From contig CACDBG010000009.1 of assembly GCA_902551155.1 (NCBI GenBank), positions 1 to 46,688 on the forward strand: a DNA stretch of 46,688 nucleotides, written 5' to 3'. Position 1 is the stretch's first letter. The number at the start of each line of letters is the position of its first letter. Below the pieces are notes generated by a model. That model had not been told where the DNA came from, searched no databases, and worked only from the letters and a program-made list of their open reading frames with translations. The DNA comes from an uncultured Verrucomicrobiota bacterium (GTDB taxonomy: Bacteria; Verrucomicrobiota; Verrucomicrobiia; Limisphaerales; UBA1100). This document shows positions 28,101 through 35,965 of the stretch, one piece after another. The translations under genes and the position numbers were made by a program.

Positions 28101-29708
28101 TACTACAAAATTGAGCTTGGTGTTTGAGGCCAGATATTCAGTTAACCTTCCGTCACGTGCACCGGCTACAAGACACCAGCCTTGATTGATATTAGATAAC
28201 TCCAATATCTTGTCTGCTGCGCTATTGATACCTTGATCGTTAATGGGTTGTGATGCTTCTTTGATTAATCGTCCATTTTCCTGAGAGGCTTGGGCTCCTA
28301 GGCAATGGATGAATCCATTGTCGCCACTGACAAATAGCCGATTGTCGGAAATTGCCATACTAACCGCATTGCCGTCAATGGTATGATCCATAACAAGTTT
28401 ACCTGATGCGGCTTCCAGTGAAATCACAAATCCATTTCCTCCAGCAAAAAGCGTTTTGCCGGCGAGCGACATTGTGGCAAGCCCTTTTCGGGGGGTGAAC
28501 CACTTCACGCGAGCTGAATTTAGGGTACTTTTTTCTTTAGCTATGGTTGTGAGTCGATTGGTGGTCTTATTGAGTTCCCTCGTTATTTTTTCGAGCTCCT
28601 CAGGCTTATCACTTGCGGCCTTATGTCTCTTTCGAATCTCAACGATGTTTTTTGCCAGTGTTGTTGATTCTTTATCCAATTTTGGAACTACGGAGTTAGC
28701 TTTGAGATTGGCAGCACGATCAATGCAGTAGATGCCTTTTTCTGTGGCAATAAATGCGGTGTTTTTGGTCATTACCATATCATTGGAAGGAAAGCTGGAA
28801 AATTGGTCGCTTTGTCTTGAACCACTATTGGCATTAAAGGCAATTTTAGTATCTGTTCCTTGATTATTGTTTCCAGCAAATAGCTGGCCTTGATCTATCA
28901 TAGTCCATGATCCGCCGGTTTTGCCGCCGCCAGAGAGAAAACGTTTGAATTTACCGGTGCGCTTGTCGAATGCTACGGGCATGCTTCGTCCTGCAGGTAT
29001 AAAAACTGTATCATCAGAAGCTACTATGTAACCCTGCGGGGCCACGCCCCCATACTGCAACCCCCATGCTTGATCACCAACCGTGTCATTTATCCAGATA
29101 GGCCGACCTGTCTTGATATTAAGGGCTACAATATATAGACCTTCGTGAGGGAAAATTCCCGCAGCAGCATATAGAACCTCATCTTCCACCAAGACACCGG
29201 TTCTTACTGGCCAAAGGGAAACCATACGACCTCTTCCAATAATCTGCTCTCCACTGGGGCCGAGTCGGTATTTCCATATTTGGGTGCCTTTTTCGGCATC
29301 CACACAATAGATGTGACCATCGTCTGAGCCAAAATATATTCGTTCCTCATTGATGAACGGTGCAAATCGAACCGATCCGTCGGTGGCAAAGCTCCATTTG
29401 CGTTTGCCGGTTCGTGTGTCGTGAGCATGAACGTGGTTGTCTACGTTGTTGCCAAAGTAAAGTGTTTTTCCTGCGGATACTACTTGGTAAGCTCGATCAC
29501 TATGCATCCGGAGTGTTTCCTCCCCAGGTAATGGCCAGGCTGTGCGCGGGGCATGGAGGGATTGAAATGTCCATTGTGGAAATAGTTGAGAGGGCAAATT
29601 GACTGATGTTACCCCAGAGCGTTTTCCATCGTGGCGATAGGTTGGCCAGTCATTTGCAGAAACAAAGGTGTTGAACAGAAGGAAAAAAGCTATTGAGGTA
29701 GTTTTCAT
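25185..29708 (-). CDS. Giant secreted PQQ-propeller / methyltransferase-fold / malectin protein
   Basis: A 1507-residue exported protein (signal 1-18), first gene of the operon. Order of parts: propeller with DWPTYRHDGKRSG at 20-32; a coiled coil (about 365-420); closing blades to 480; methyltransferase-like domain (about 495-645) with LVAGARDGRLTEYLA and FVVIEQD; second propeller (about 655-1190) carrying the four-cysteine signature (Cys near 1104, 1144, 1164 and 1166, with GCWNSMIPANGL); a malectin-like domain (about 1210-1390, GSRVFDIKLQGK); and a final galactose-binding-like domain with WAVKLNGREIG. The two downstream genes at 17840 and 16491 repeat its first and second halves. ATG 29708 starts the signal; an in-frame ATG at 29738 adds ten residues. 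The extra carbohydrate-binding-like domains suggest surface or glycan contact. Confidence 0.88.
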   Translation of the reverse strand: MKTTSIAFFLLFNTFVSANDWPTYRHDGKRSGVTSVNLPSQLFPQWTFQSLHAPRTAWPLPGEETLRMHSDRAYQVVSAGKTLYFGNNVDNHVHAHDTRTGKRKWSFATDGSVRFAPFINEERIYFGSDDGHIYCVDAEKGTQIWKYRLGPSGEQIIGRGRMVSLWPVRTGVLVEDEVLYAAAGIFPHEGLYIVALNIKTGRPIWINDTVGDQAWGLQYGGVAPQGYIVASDDTVFIPAGRSMPVAFDKRTGKFKRFLSGGGKTGGSWTMIDQGQLFAGNNNQGTDTKIAFNANSGSRQSDQFSSFPSNDMVMTKNTAFIATEKGIYCIDRAANLKANSVVPKLDKESTTLAKNIVEIRKRHKAASDKPEELEKITRELNKTTNRLTTIAKEKSTLNSARVKWFTPRKGLATMSLAGKTLFAGGNGFVISLEAASGKLVMDHTIDGNAVSMAISDNRLFVSGDNGFIHCLGAQASQENGRLIKEASQPINDQGINSAADKILELSNINQGWCLVAGARDGRLTEYLASNTKLNFVVIEQDAKRLAVIRSRLMKAGLLGDRVIAVNWPYSDLPDYFANLITSERAVLGEEANLPISQLARVLRPSGGKLVLGPVNKWAPPSLEKIKNGLLANAASETKAQTIDNYFLFTRGKLNGAGSWTGLYGNTANTSSTPDKLVKGPLGVLWYGEPGSEDMVGRHARAASPLAINGRLFMQGAEVVMAYDAYNGTFLWKRKIQGAVRVRVDVDGSNITATDESIFVATHNRVLQLDAQTGKTTRKFQVPREETDKALRWGYIAVHDNILIGTGATPLAQEYGYLWNSLVKDGKWVDEKNAPKPALSTLKKVKGLHALPDKRAFAYFQRNDLHWRSMIANAPGWLPDHNPSPVDEKKIMTSEKVFAYNIITGEKLWEHEGKDIPNISLVIGEGRVYLLKNDLDAREKAQAKAATEANISAGVFKVEREQKMDEKTKDYRRVVCLDIKTGHTLWSRPYDLTGSGGTKLGLAYQSGKLLAFGHYSNHDEGPFNNTKDKDKDGFAENLNWRRITVIDGGGGSLMWSKPLNYRRRPTIMGDTIYIEPRRCDLETGEIQQRKHPITGESVEWEFLRPGHSCGIVTATPHNLFFRSYSGAIVNTEQDSGLQLFGGLRPGCWNSMIPANGLLSMQEASAGCTCSYSLRTTVVLKNKPQKGHAEWAVFISQAATKPVEHMAINFGAPGDMRDRAGTVWFGYPRPITNKGQGGFNNYGIKFNLKEEGAAEVIQRDWRNVKLNGTQKPWIYTSALKGMTKLSLPLLDKGKAGKYTVRLGFTPLPNDKPGSRVFDIKLQGKVVLPKFDVMKSTGGIGKVIIKEFEGIKVEENLLIDLIVPNLKSSTAIDVDKTLHHLGDNVVAGWTESSPEPKGFELKIPFEFNGHEDAYSLAIEQHDVHNDWAVKLNGREIGHLKRDTTKQVTMLTVPEGLLKHGANQLFINVIGSSKDDIQVGRIKLLSGHTASTVIQSLEVIREDSPRKVANKP

Positions 29709-29719
29709 ATTGGCTAATT

Positions 29720-29752
29720 TGAAGAGTGTATTATTCATGCATGGACTCTTCA
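29720..29752. promoter_or_regulatory. Inverted repeat upstream of the minus-strand operon
   Basis: TGAAGAGT (29720-29727) and ACTCTTCA (29745-29752) form a perfect 8-bp inverted repeat with a 17-nt spacer. It begins 12 nt before ATG 29708 of the operon, so it could be an operator or a leader hairpin in the mRNA. It lies in the shared 136-bp region (29709-29844) that separates the two divergent transcripts. Confidence 0.4.
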
Positions 29753-29785
29753 GTTCGAACCTAGGTACTTCACCAAAAATAGCCT

Positions 29786-29820
29786 AATTGGCAAGCCTCA
29801 TTCCCTAAGCTTGCTCAATT
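29786..29820. promoter_or_regulatory. Long inverted repeat upstream of the plus-strand propeller gene
   Basis: AATTGGCAAGC (29786-29796) pairs with GCTTGC-T-CAATT (29809-29820): eleven base pairs with a single bulged T and a 12-nt loop. It ends 24 nt before ATG 29845. No T run follows, so it is not a terminator. It may be a repressor or activator site, or structure in the leader of this gene. Confidence 0.4.
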
Positions 29821-29844
29821 GTGCAGACCCTTTACAATTGCCTC

Positions 29845-32800
29845 ATGCAGACCCTTTGTTCCCTTTCCGGGCTAGTTTTGTCCGGCATCCTTTTTTTTGT
29901 ATCGACAGCCATAATGCGTGTAGAGGCGGCCAGTATTCCTGAGTCTCTTAACGTACAAGGTGGATTCATTGTGCACTTGGGCTGTGGAGATGGCGAGCGG
30001 ACCTTGAGCCTTAGACCGAATGAACGCTATCAGGTTCATGGGCTGGATAAAGATCCAGAGAACGTTAGTCTAGCTCGAGCAAAGGTGAGGGAAGCAGGAG
30101 TGTATGGTCCGGTTTCCATTGATCGACTTGCAGGAGAAACACTGCCTTACATTGATGACATGGTGAATTTGGTGGTGGTTGAGAAATTAGGCGAAACACC
30201 AATGAGCGAAGTTATGAGGGTTCTCGCTCCTAAGGGAGTGGCTTATGTAAATCATGGCGGCGAATGGAAAACAACGGTTAAACCTCGCCCAGATGACATT
30301 GATGATTGGACGCATTTTTTGCACGGTCCGGGGGGTAATGCTGTTGCTCGTGATAAAAAGGTAGGGCCACCACGTCATCTCCAGTGGTTGGGGAGTCCTC
30401 GGTGGTCAAGGCATCATGACCGCATGGCAAGTATGAGTGCCTTGGTTTCATCAGGCGGCCGGGTATTTTACGTAATGGATGAGGGTTCGCGGGTTTCCAT
30501 TCAGTTACCTGCACGTTGGACACTGGTTGCACGTGATGCATTCAACGGCGTAATTCTCTGGAAGAAGCCGATGAAGAAATGGCATAGCCATCTTTGGCCG
30601 TTGAAAAGCGGTCCAACACAATTGGCGCGTCGTTTGGTGGCGGTTGATAATCGTGTTTTTATTACGCTGGGAGTGGATGAGCCGGTAAGTGTTTTGGATG
30701 CGGCTACCGGAAAATTGATCCATGAACTGCCCGAAAGTAAAGGTGCCGAGGAAGTGGTAGTAGACGGAGGACAGGTGTTTGTCCTGGAAAGTCCAGCGGA
30801 ATGGGAATTGAATTCATTCCTGCCCTTTCATAACACTGGGGATCAGGCTCGAGTTAGGAAAGATTATGCATGGAATGAAAAACCGCGGAAGGTAAAAGCC
30901 TACGATGTGGTTACTGGTAAAAGATTGTGGGGAGATGACTCCAAGGTCGCTCCATTAACCTTATCAGCCGACCAAAATCATATCTATTTTCACGATGGAG
31001 AGAAAGTTCAGGCAAGGAATCGTTCGTCTGGAGATATTGCTTGGACAAGTGGTAAAACATTTATACCGGAGCAGGTTCGTTTTAATTTTGGCCCTAAGCT
31101 TGTTGCTTACGATGGAGTCGTTCTTTATGCGGGTGGAGATCGCCTTATGAAGGCCTTTGATTCCAAGACCGGTAAGCAACTCTGGGAAGCACCTCATGCC
31201 CGAGGGGGTTATCAGTCTCCGGAAGATGTGTTGGTTATGCAAGGCATGGTCTGGAGTGCTCCAACAACAAGTGGGAGAGATACTGGTGTATTTACGGGTC
31301 GTGATTTACGGACCGGTGAAGTGAAAGTTGAGTTTCCTCCCAACGTAAGTACTTACTGGTTTCATCACCGCTGTTATATTGCTAAGGCTACTGATAATTT
31401 TCTCATGCCATCGCGCACGGGAATTGAGTTTGTTGATCCCTCAACCAAAGATTGGGATATTAACCACTGGGTTAGAGGCGGCTGTTTATATGGCGTAATG
31501 CCGGCTAATGGGCTTACTTATGCTCCACCTCATAACTGTGCCTGTTACCCGGAGGCTAAGCTTTTTGGTTTCAATGCATTGGCACCAGCTGCTCCTTCCC
31601 GGAAATTAGGAGAAGTCAACGAGTCCAACCGATTGGAAAAAGGGCCTGCTTACGGGAAAGCAACTGACTCAGCAGGTGCTGCAGATTCAGATTGGCCAAC
31701 TTACCGTCACGACAATCGTCGCAGCGGTTTTTCTCAATCGAAAGTGTCCGACCAACTCAAGTCCAAATGGACATCAGAACTGAAAGGCAAGCTTAGCGCA
31801 GTGACCATAGCAGAAAACAAGCTTCTGGTTGCACGAGTAGATGCCCATGAAGTAGTAGCATTGAATGCAGAAACAGGAAAAGTAAGCTGGCGTTATACTG
31901 CTGGCGGCAGAGTAGATTCACCCCCCAGTATTCATGATGGTCGGGCTTACTTTGGAAGTGCTGATGGTTGGGCCTATTGCTTAAGGATAAGTGACGGAGA
32001 ATTAGTCTGGCGCTTTCGTGCGGCTCCAGAAGACAGACGGCTTATGGCCTACGAACAGATCGAAAGTGTGTGGCCGGTCCATGGAAGTATGCTCATCAAA
32101 GATGAAAAGGTGTTTTTTGTGGCCGGAAGATCCAACTTTCTTGACGGCGGCATGCGCTGGTTTGCTCTAGATACAAGAACTGGCAAAAAACTGGTAGAGG
32201 AAGTGCTCGATGAAAAAGAACCCGGCCAAGACAAGAATCTACAGGATCGCATTCAGATTTTGCAAATGCCAGTCGGCCTCCCTGATATCCTTTCTGCAGA
32301 TGAAAAGTACATCTACATGAAGTCCCAGAAGTTTGATGATAAAGGTAAAAGGTATGATCTGGGGCCCCATAGCGGTGATTTTGCCGGTCAAGGCGGTCAA
32401 CAAGGCGGAGAAACCGCCCATGTCTTTTGTCCTACTGGTTTCCTCGATGACACTTGGTTCCATCGCACCTATTGGGTATATGGCCGAAGTTTCGCTGGTG
32501 GCCATGGTGGTTACTATCAAGCAGGTAAATATGCACCGTCAGGGCGTTTGTTGGTTTTTGATGAGGACAAGGTTTATGGCTTTGGCCGCAAACCTCAGTA
32601 CTACAAATGGACCACCATTCTGGAGCATCAACTTTTTGCCAGTGAACGCAACCGTAAGGCTCCCCCACCTCCGGCCCCCGGCCAGAAGAGGCAACGTACC
32701 GCAGGTTCAATGGTCGATTATGGCACACCTAAGACTTTGGATCCCACCAACAAAGCTTTAACTATCAGTGCTTGGTGTATTTCTGAAAAAAATACCGGCG

Positions 32801-33702
32801 TAGTTATGGCTCATGGAGGTCCTTTAAATGGTTATGCTCTAACTGTGGAAAAAGGCCTGCCAACCTTTTTGGTTAGATCCGAAGAGAAACTCTCCTCCGT
32901 TAAGGGAAAGAGAAAAATCACCAATAAGTGGGTTCACCTCATGGGTGTACTTACTGAAGATAAAAAGATGCGTCTTTATGTAAATGGAGAACTCGTTGGT
33001 GAAGGTAAGGCCTCGGGATTATTGACCAAGACTCCGGTTCAGGGATTACAAATTGGGGCTGATACGGGCTCAGCAGTAGGTGAATATACTGTTCCATTTG
33101 CCTTTAAGGGAGTGGTGGATGAAGTGCGCGTTTATCACCGGGCTTTAAATGACCGGGAACTGGCCAAGCTTTCAGATTGGGGAAATGAGCCCAAGGATAA
33201 GTCACTCGTTCTCTATTCGGGTTTTGAAACAGGCAAAGCAATTGATGATTCAGGTAATAAACACGGAGGTAAAATCACGAGCGCAAACATCGTTCGGGCC
33301 AAAACCGGCAAGGCGGTTCATTTTTCCGGTCGGTCTGTCCCAGGACGTGGCGGTCCTTCCATTGAACATCATTGGACGCAGGACATCCCGATCTTGGTGC
33401 GGGCTATGGCTAAATCCGGAGATACCCTGCTTCTAATGGGGCCACCGGATCTGGTTGATGAAGAGAAAAGTTTCGTGCGCTTAGCCGAAGGTGATAAGGA
33501 AATTGAAAAAGTTTTGAGCGAACAGGATCAAGCTTTGCAGGGAAAGCAGGGCGGTATTCTGCTATTGGTCAACGCCCAAGATGGGGAAACAAAAAGAACT
33601 ATTAAACTTCCATCATTGCCTGTTTGGGACAGTTTGGCAGTAGCAAAGGAAAAAGTGTATTACACTACGCAGAAAGGTGAAGTAGTTTGTCTTAGTGAAT
33701 AA
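29845..33702 (+). CDS. Secreted methyltransferase-fold / double PQQ-propeller / LamG protein
   Basis: A 1285-residue exported protein (signal about 1-28). Here the methyltransferase-like domain is first (about 38-140) and has the best motif of the three: VHLGCGDGER (43-52), then VHGLDKD, VVVEKLG and VLAPKGVAYV. A propeller follows (about 150-590) with the four-cysteine signature (Cys510, 547, 565 and 567; GGCLYGVMPANGL), a second one starting DSDWPTYRHDNRRSG near 614, a LamG domain (about 995-1135, VNGELVGEG) and a last strand-rich part. Modules match those of the genes at 13591 and 25185 but in permuted order. ATG 29845 is preferred to GTG 29821. It runs divergently from the ten-gene operon and is followed after 26 nt by the CxC paralogue, so it belongs to the same system. 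Confidence 0.88.
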   Translation: MQTLCSLSGLVLSGILFFVSTAIMRVEAASIPESLNVQGGFIVHLGCGDGERTLSLRPNERYQVHGLDKDPENVSLARAKVREAGVYGPVSIDRLAGETLPYIDDMVNLVVVEKLGETPMSEVMRVLAPKGVAYVNHGGEWKTTVKPRPDDIDDWTHFLHGPGGNAVARDKKVGPPRHLQWLGSPRWSRHHDRMASMSALVSSGGRVFYVMDEGSRVSIQLPARWTLVARDAFNGVILWKKPMKKWHSHLWPLKSGPTQLARRLVAVDNRVFITLGVDEPVSVLDAATGKLIHELPESKGAEEVVVDGGQVFVLESPAEWELNSFLPFHNTGDQARVRKDYAWNEKPRKVKAYDVVTGKRLWGDDSKVAPLTLSADQNHIYFHDGEKVQARNRSSGDIAWTSGKTFIPEQVRFNFGPKLVAYDGVVLYAGGDRLMKAFDSKTGKQLWEAPHARGGYQSPEDVLVMQGMVWSAPTTSGRDTGVFTGRDLRTGEVKVEFPPNVSTYWFHHRCYIAKATDNFLMPSRTGIEFVDPSTKDWDINHWVRGGCLYGVMPANGLTYAPPHNCACYPEAKLFGFNALAPAAPSRKLGEVNESNRLEKGPAYGKATDSAGAADSDWPTYRHDNRRSGFSQSKVSDQLKSKWTSELKGKLSAVTIAENKLLVARVDAHEVVALNAETGKVSWRYTAGGRVDSPPSIHDGRAYFGSADGWAYCLRISDGELVWRFRAAPEDRRLMAYEQIESVWPVHGSMLIKDEKVFFVAGRSNFLDGGMRWFALDTRTGKKLVEEVLDEKEPGQDKNLQDRIQILQMPVGLPDILSADEKYIYMKSQKFDDKGKRYDLGPHSGDFAGQGGQQGGETAHVFCPTGFLDDTWFHRTYWVYGRSFAGGHGGYYQAGKYAPSGRLLVFDEDKVYGFGRKPQYYKWTTILEHQLFASERNRKAPPPPAPGQKRQRTAGSMVDYGTPKTLDPTNKALTISAWCISEKNTGVVMAHGGPLNGYALTVEKGLPTFLVRSEEKLSSVKGKRKITNKWVHLMGVLTEDKKMRLYVNGELVGEGKASGLLTKTPVQGLQIGADTGSAVGEYTVPFAFKGVVDEVRVYHRALNDRELAKLSDWGNEPKDKSLVLYSGFETGKAIDDSGNKHGGKITSANIVRAKTGKAVHFSGRSVPGRGGPSIEHHWTQDIPILVRAMAKSGDTLLLMGPPDLVDEEKSFVRLAEGDKEIEKVLSEQDQALQGKQGGILLLVNAQDGETKRTIKLPSLPVWDSLAVAKEKVYYTTQKGEVVCLSE

Positions 33703-33728
33703 TCCAAACTCACAAGTTGTTGGCTCAT

Positions 33729-34913
33729 ATGTCTAAGGATATAACAAAAATTCTTTTAGGGGCGCTTGCTGCAATACTATTGTTTTGTAATCCATCGGTC
33801 TCAGAAGCCTGTTCGGTTCCAGTCTTTCGTTATGCACTGGAGCTGTGGCCGCCTGATGAGTACGAAGTAGTTCTCTTTCATAAAGGTCCTTTGACTGAGG
33901 AGGAAAAGCAGCTTTTGGGTAAAATAAAGCCACTAAAGTTGGAGAATGCCTCCGTTCCCAATATGCGCATTCACGAGGTGGATCTGAAGGCTGATCCAGA
34001 TCCACGTTGGATCAAATGGTGGGAAGAAAATAAACCCGAGAAATTTGATGGAGCTTGGATGGCGATATTTTACCCGGCCAGTACCCTTAAGATCATACCC
34101 TTATGGGCGGGGCCATTTACCGAGATAGGCTTAAGTAAAACGTTTCAGTCACCAGCACGCCAACAATTGGCCAAGCGTTTGCAGGATGGAGACAGTGCGG
34201 TTTGGGTTTTATTGGAGTGCGGTGACAAGCAAAAAGATGAGGCCACCAAGAAGATTCTGGAAGAACGGTTGGTTCATTTGGGTAAGACTTTGAAAATGCC
34301 TGAGCTTAAAGACCAGGATGTTCAAGCTGGCTATCTTTCGATTCGTCCGGAGGACTTGAAGCTGGATTTTTCGCTACTAACTATTTCTGCTGATGACCCC
34401 AATGAAAAGGTGTTCCGAGAGATTCTTTTAAGCAGTGAAGACGATTTGAAAGATTTTGATGAGCCGATTGCCTTTGCTGTGTTTGGTCGTGGCCGGGCGA
34501 TGCCGGCCTTGGTGGGTAAGGGCATTAATAACGACATGATTGATGATGCCTGTACGTTTCTTTCTGGGCCATGTTCCTGTCAGGTTAAACGGCAGAACCC
34601 AGGCTTTGATATTCTGACCTCGGTTAACTGGGATGAACTTCTGGAAGAACAGATTGAGAGGCTCGATGACAAGGCATTGGCGCAGGCAGGAAAACCAGCT
34701 CCGACTGAAACGACTGTTACTGCCAACAAAGAATCTTCTCCATCCAATGAAGCTTCAGGCAACTCAGTTAAAACATCTTTCAATGAGCCTGAGGAAAATA
34801 ATGATGAAGTTGGAGTAACACCTTCACCCTTCATGGGTTGGATCATCTGGGGGCCGGCAGTTATTCTTGGAGCGGGAGTTTTGGTGCTCCTGTTTGGCCG
34901 CAAGAAAGCGTGA
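33729..34913 (+). CDS. Membrane-anchored CxC protein, paralogue of the one at 19746
   Basis: A 394-residue protein without a named family. It has a signal peptide (1-27) followed by CSVPVFRYALELW (28-40), a periplasmic body, an acidic Ser/Asn/Glu-rich linker (320-365), a C-terminal transmembrane helix (369-390) and a basic end. AFAVFGRGRAMPALVG (249-264) and CSC (282-284), then NWDEL, match ILYGRGRM, CEC and KWDEDL of the protein encoded at 19746. The shared TM-anchored layout and motif order make common descent very likely despite low overall identity. ATG 33729 is chosen over an in-frame TTG at 33717. It lies 26 nt after the methyltransferase/propeller gene. Cys28 and CxC point to metal or redox chemistry outside the membrane; this is inference. 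Confidence 0.8.
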   Translation: MSKDITKILLGALAAILLFCNPSVSEACSVPVFRYALELWPPDEYEVVLFHKGPLTEEEKQLLGKIKPLKLENASVPNMRIHEVDLKADPDPRWIKWWEENKPEKFDGAWMAIFYPASTLKIIPLWAGPFTEIGLSKTFQSPARQQLAKRLQDGDSAVWVLLECGDKQKDEATKKILEERLVHLGKTLKMPELKDQDVQAGYLSIRPEDLKLDFSLLTISADDPNEKVFREILLSSEDDLKDFDEPIAFAVFGRGRAMPALVGKGINNDMIDDACTFLSGPCSCQVKRQNPGFDILTSVNWDELLEEQIERLDDKALAQAGKPAPTETTVTANKESSPSNEASGNSVKTSFNEPEENNDEVGVTPSPFMGWIIWGPAVILGAGVLVLLFGRKKA

Positions 34914-34966
34914 AGTTCATCTGAGCTTCTCTTCAACCGTGACGATAAATTAGAATTTTCTCAGAG

Positions 34967-35899
34967 ATGAAAGTACTAATTCCAATTGTTATAGGTTTGA
35001 TAGTTTTGGGTTGCTGGGAATTCAGGGTAGGAGAAGTTGCTAAGATTGATGATTATGCCAAGGTGGCTAAATCTAAAATTTTACCAGAGGCCAACGGCAC
35101 AGATACTCTTGCGGCTTACTTCGCATCGCTTTCTCCGGGAATTAATGAAGTTAAAACTGAGTACGATGGTCGGTTAAGAAGGCTGATTGTTACCACGCCA
35201 AAAATATTTAGCCACCAACATCTTTATCCAATTCTTTTTTGCTTTCATGGGGCAGGAGGTAAAGCTGATGGTCCCAGTAAAAGGTGGAGTCCTCATGCCG
35301 ATAAGCGTGGTTTGGTTATCATTAGCGCTGAGGCAGTACAGCCTCAGGCAAAATGGAACTTTACCAACAAATTCCACGCTGAAGAACATGATGATGTTGG
35401 GTTTATATTGAAGGTAGTGGAAGCTTTGGTTGCCGGTCAGGTTGCTGATCCAAAAACCATTTATGCAACCGGGCATTCCAGTGGGGGTCTTTTTTGCTAT
35501 CGGTTGGCCAAAGAAACGATCGTATTTGCAGCGTTGTCTCCGATGAGTTGCGGCATGGTGAAGGGCGTTCATGATCCGGATCAAAAGACAAAATTCGTTC
35601 CAATCCTGCAAGTGATAGGAGATCAGGACAAAAGCTTCAACGGATCACAAAATAGAGTAACGATGTATTCAGCTAGTAAACGCATAGATGTCTGGCGAAA
35701 GTTTAACCAATGCTATCCCAATCCAGTCGTTCTTAAAAAAGGAAAAGAGATCACGGTTTACACCTACGTAAACCAAGCCGGGATAGAAGTGGCCTTGTGT
35801 CAGGTTAAAGGGCAGGGACATTTCATCAGAAGAGATCTGCGGGATAGCGCCGATTCCTTAGCATTGGATTTTTTGCTAAAACATCGAAAAAACAGGTAG
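34967..35899 (+). CDS. Secreted alpha/beta-hydrolase, PHB-depolymerase/feruloyl-esterase-like
   Basis: A 310-residue esterase of the LpqC/PHB-depolymerase type. The oxyanion segment FCFHGAGG is at 91-98, the nucleophile elbow GHSSGG at 169-174 (Ser171), an acid candidate in IGDQDKS near 225, and the catalytic His in GQGHF near 287, giving a complete triad. The N-terminal hydrophobic segment (1-15) ends in LGC, so it may be a lipoprotein, although the lipobox is weak. Members hydrolyse polyester, feruloyl or acetyl groups on polysaccharides, and with sulfatases in the region a glycan esterase is plausible. The first 33 coding bases agree at 29 positions with those of the BNR protein at 12167. 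Confidence 0.85.
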   Translation: MKVLIPIVIGLIVLGCWEFRVGEVAKIDDYAKVAKSKILPEANGTDTLAAYFASLSPGINEVKTEYDGRLRRLIVTTPKIFSHQHLYPILFCFHGAGGKADGPSKRWSPHADKRGLVIISAEAVQPQAKWNFTNKFHAEEHDDVGFILKVVEALVAGQVADPKTIYATGHSSGGLFCYRLAKETIVFAALSPMSCGMVKGVHDPDQKTKFVPILQVIGDQDKSFNGSQNRVTMYSASKRIDVWRKFNQCYPNPVVLKKGKEITVYTYVNQAGIEVALCQVKGQGHFIRRDLRDSADSLALDFLLKHRKNR

Positions 35900-35965
35900 C
35901 TCTAATATATTTCGCTCCTTCTTAACTTTTATGAGCCAGTACCCTTTGGTAAGATTTTCTAAGTG

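Noticed and set aside
13591-33702. Assignment of the propeller proteins as PQQ-dependent dehydrogenases
   Set aside because: No paired Cys-Cys, metal-ligand set or cytochrome domain of quinoprotein dehydrogenases is seen; only propeller repeats are supported.
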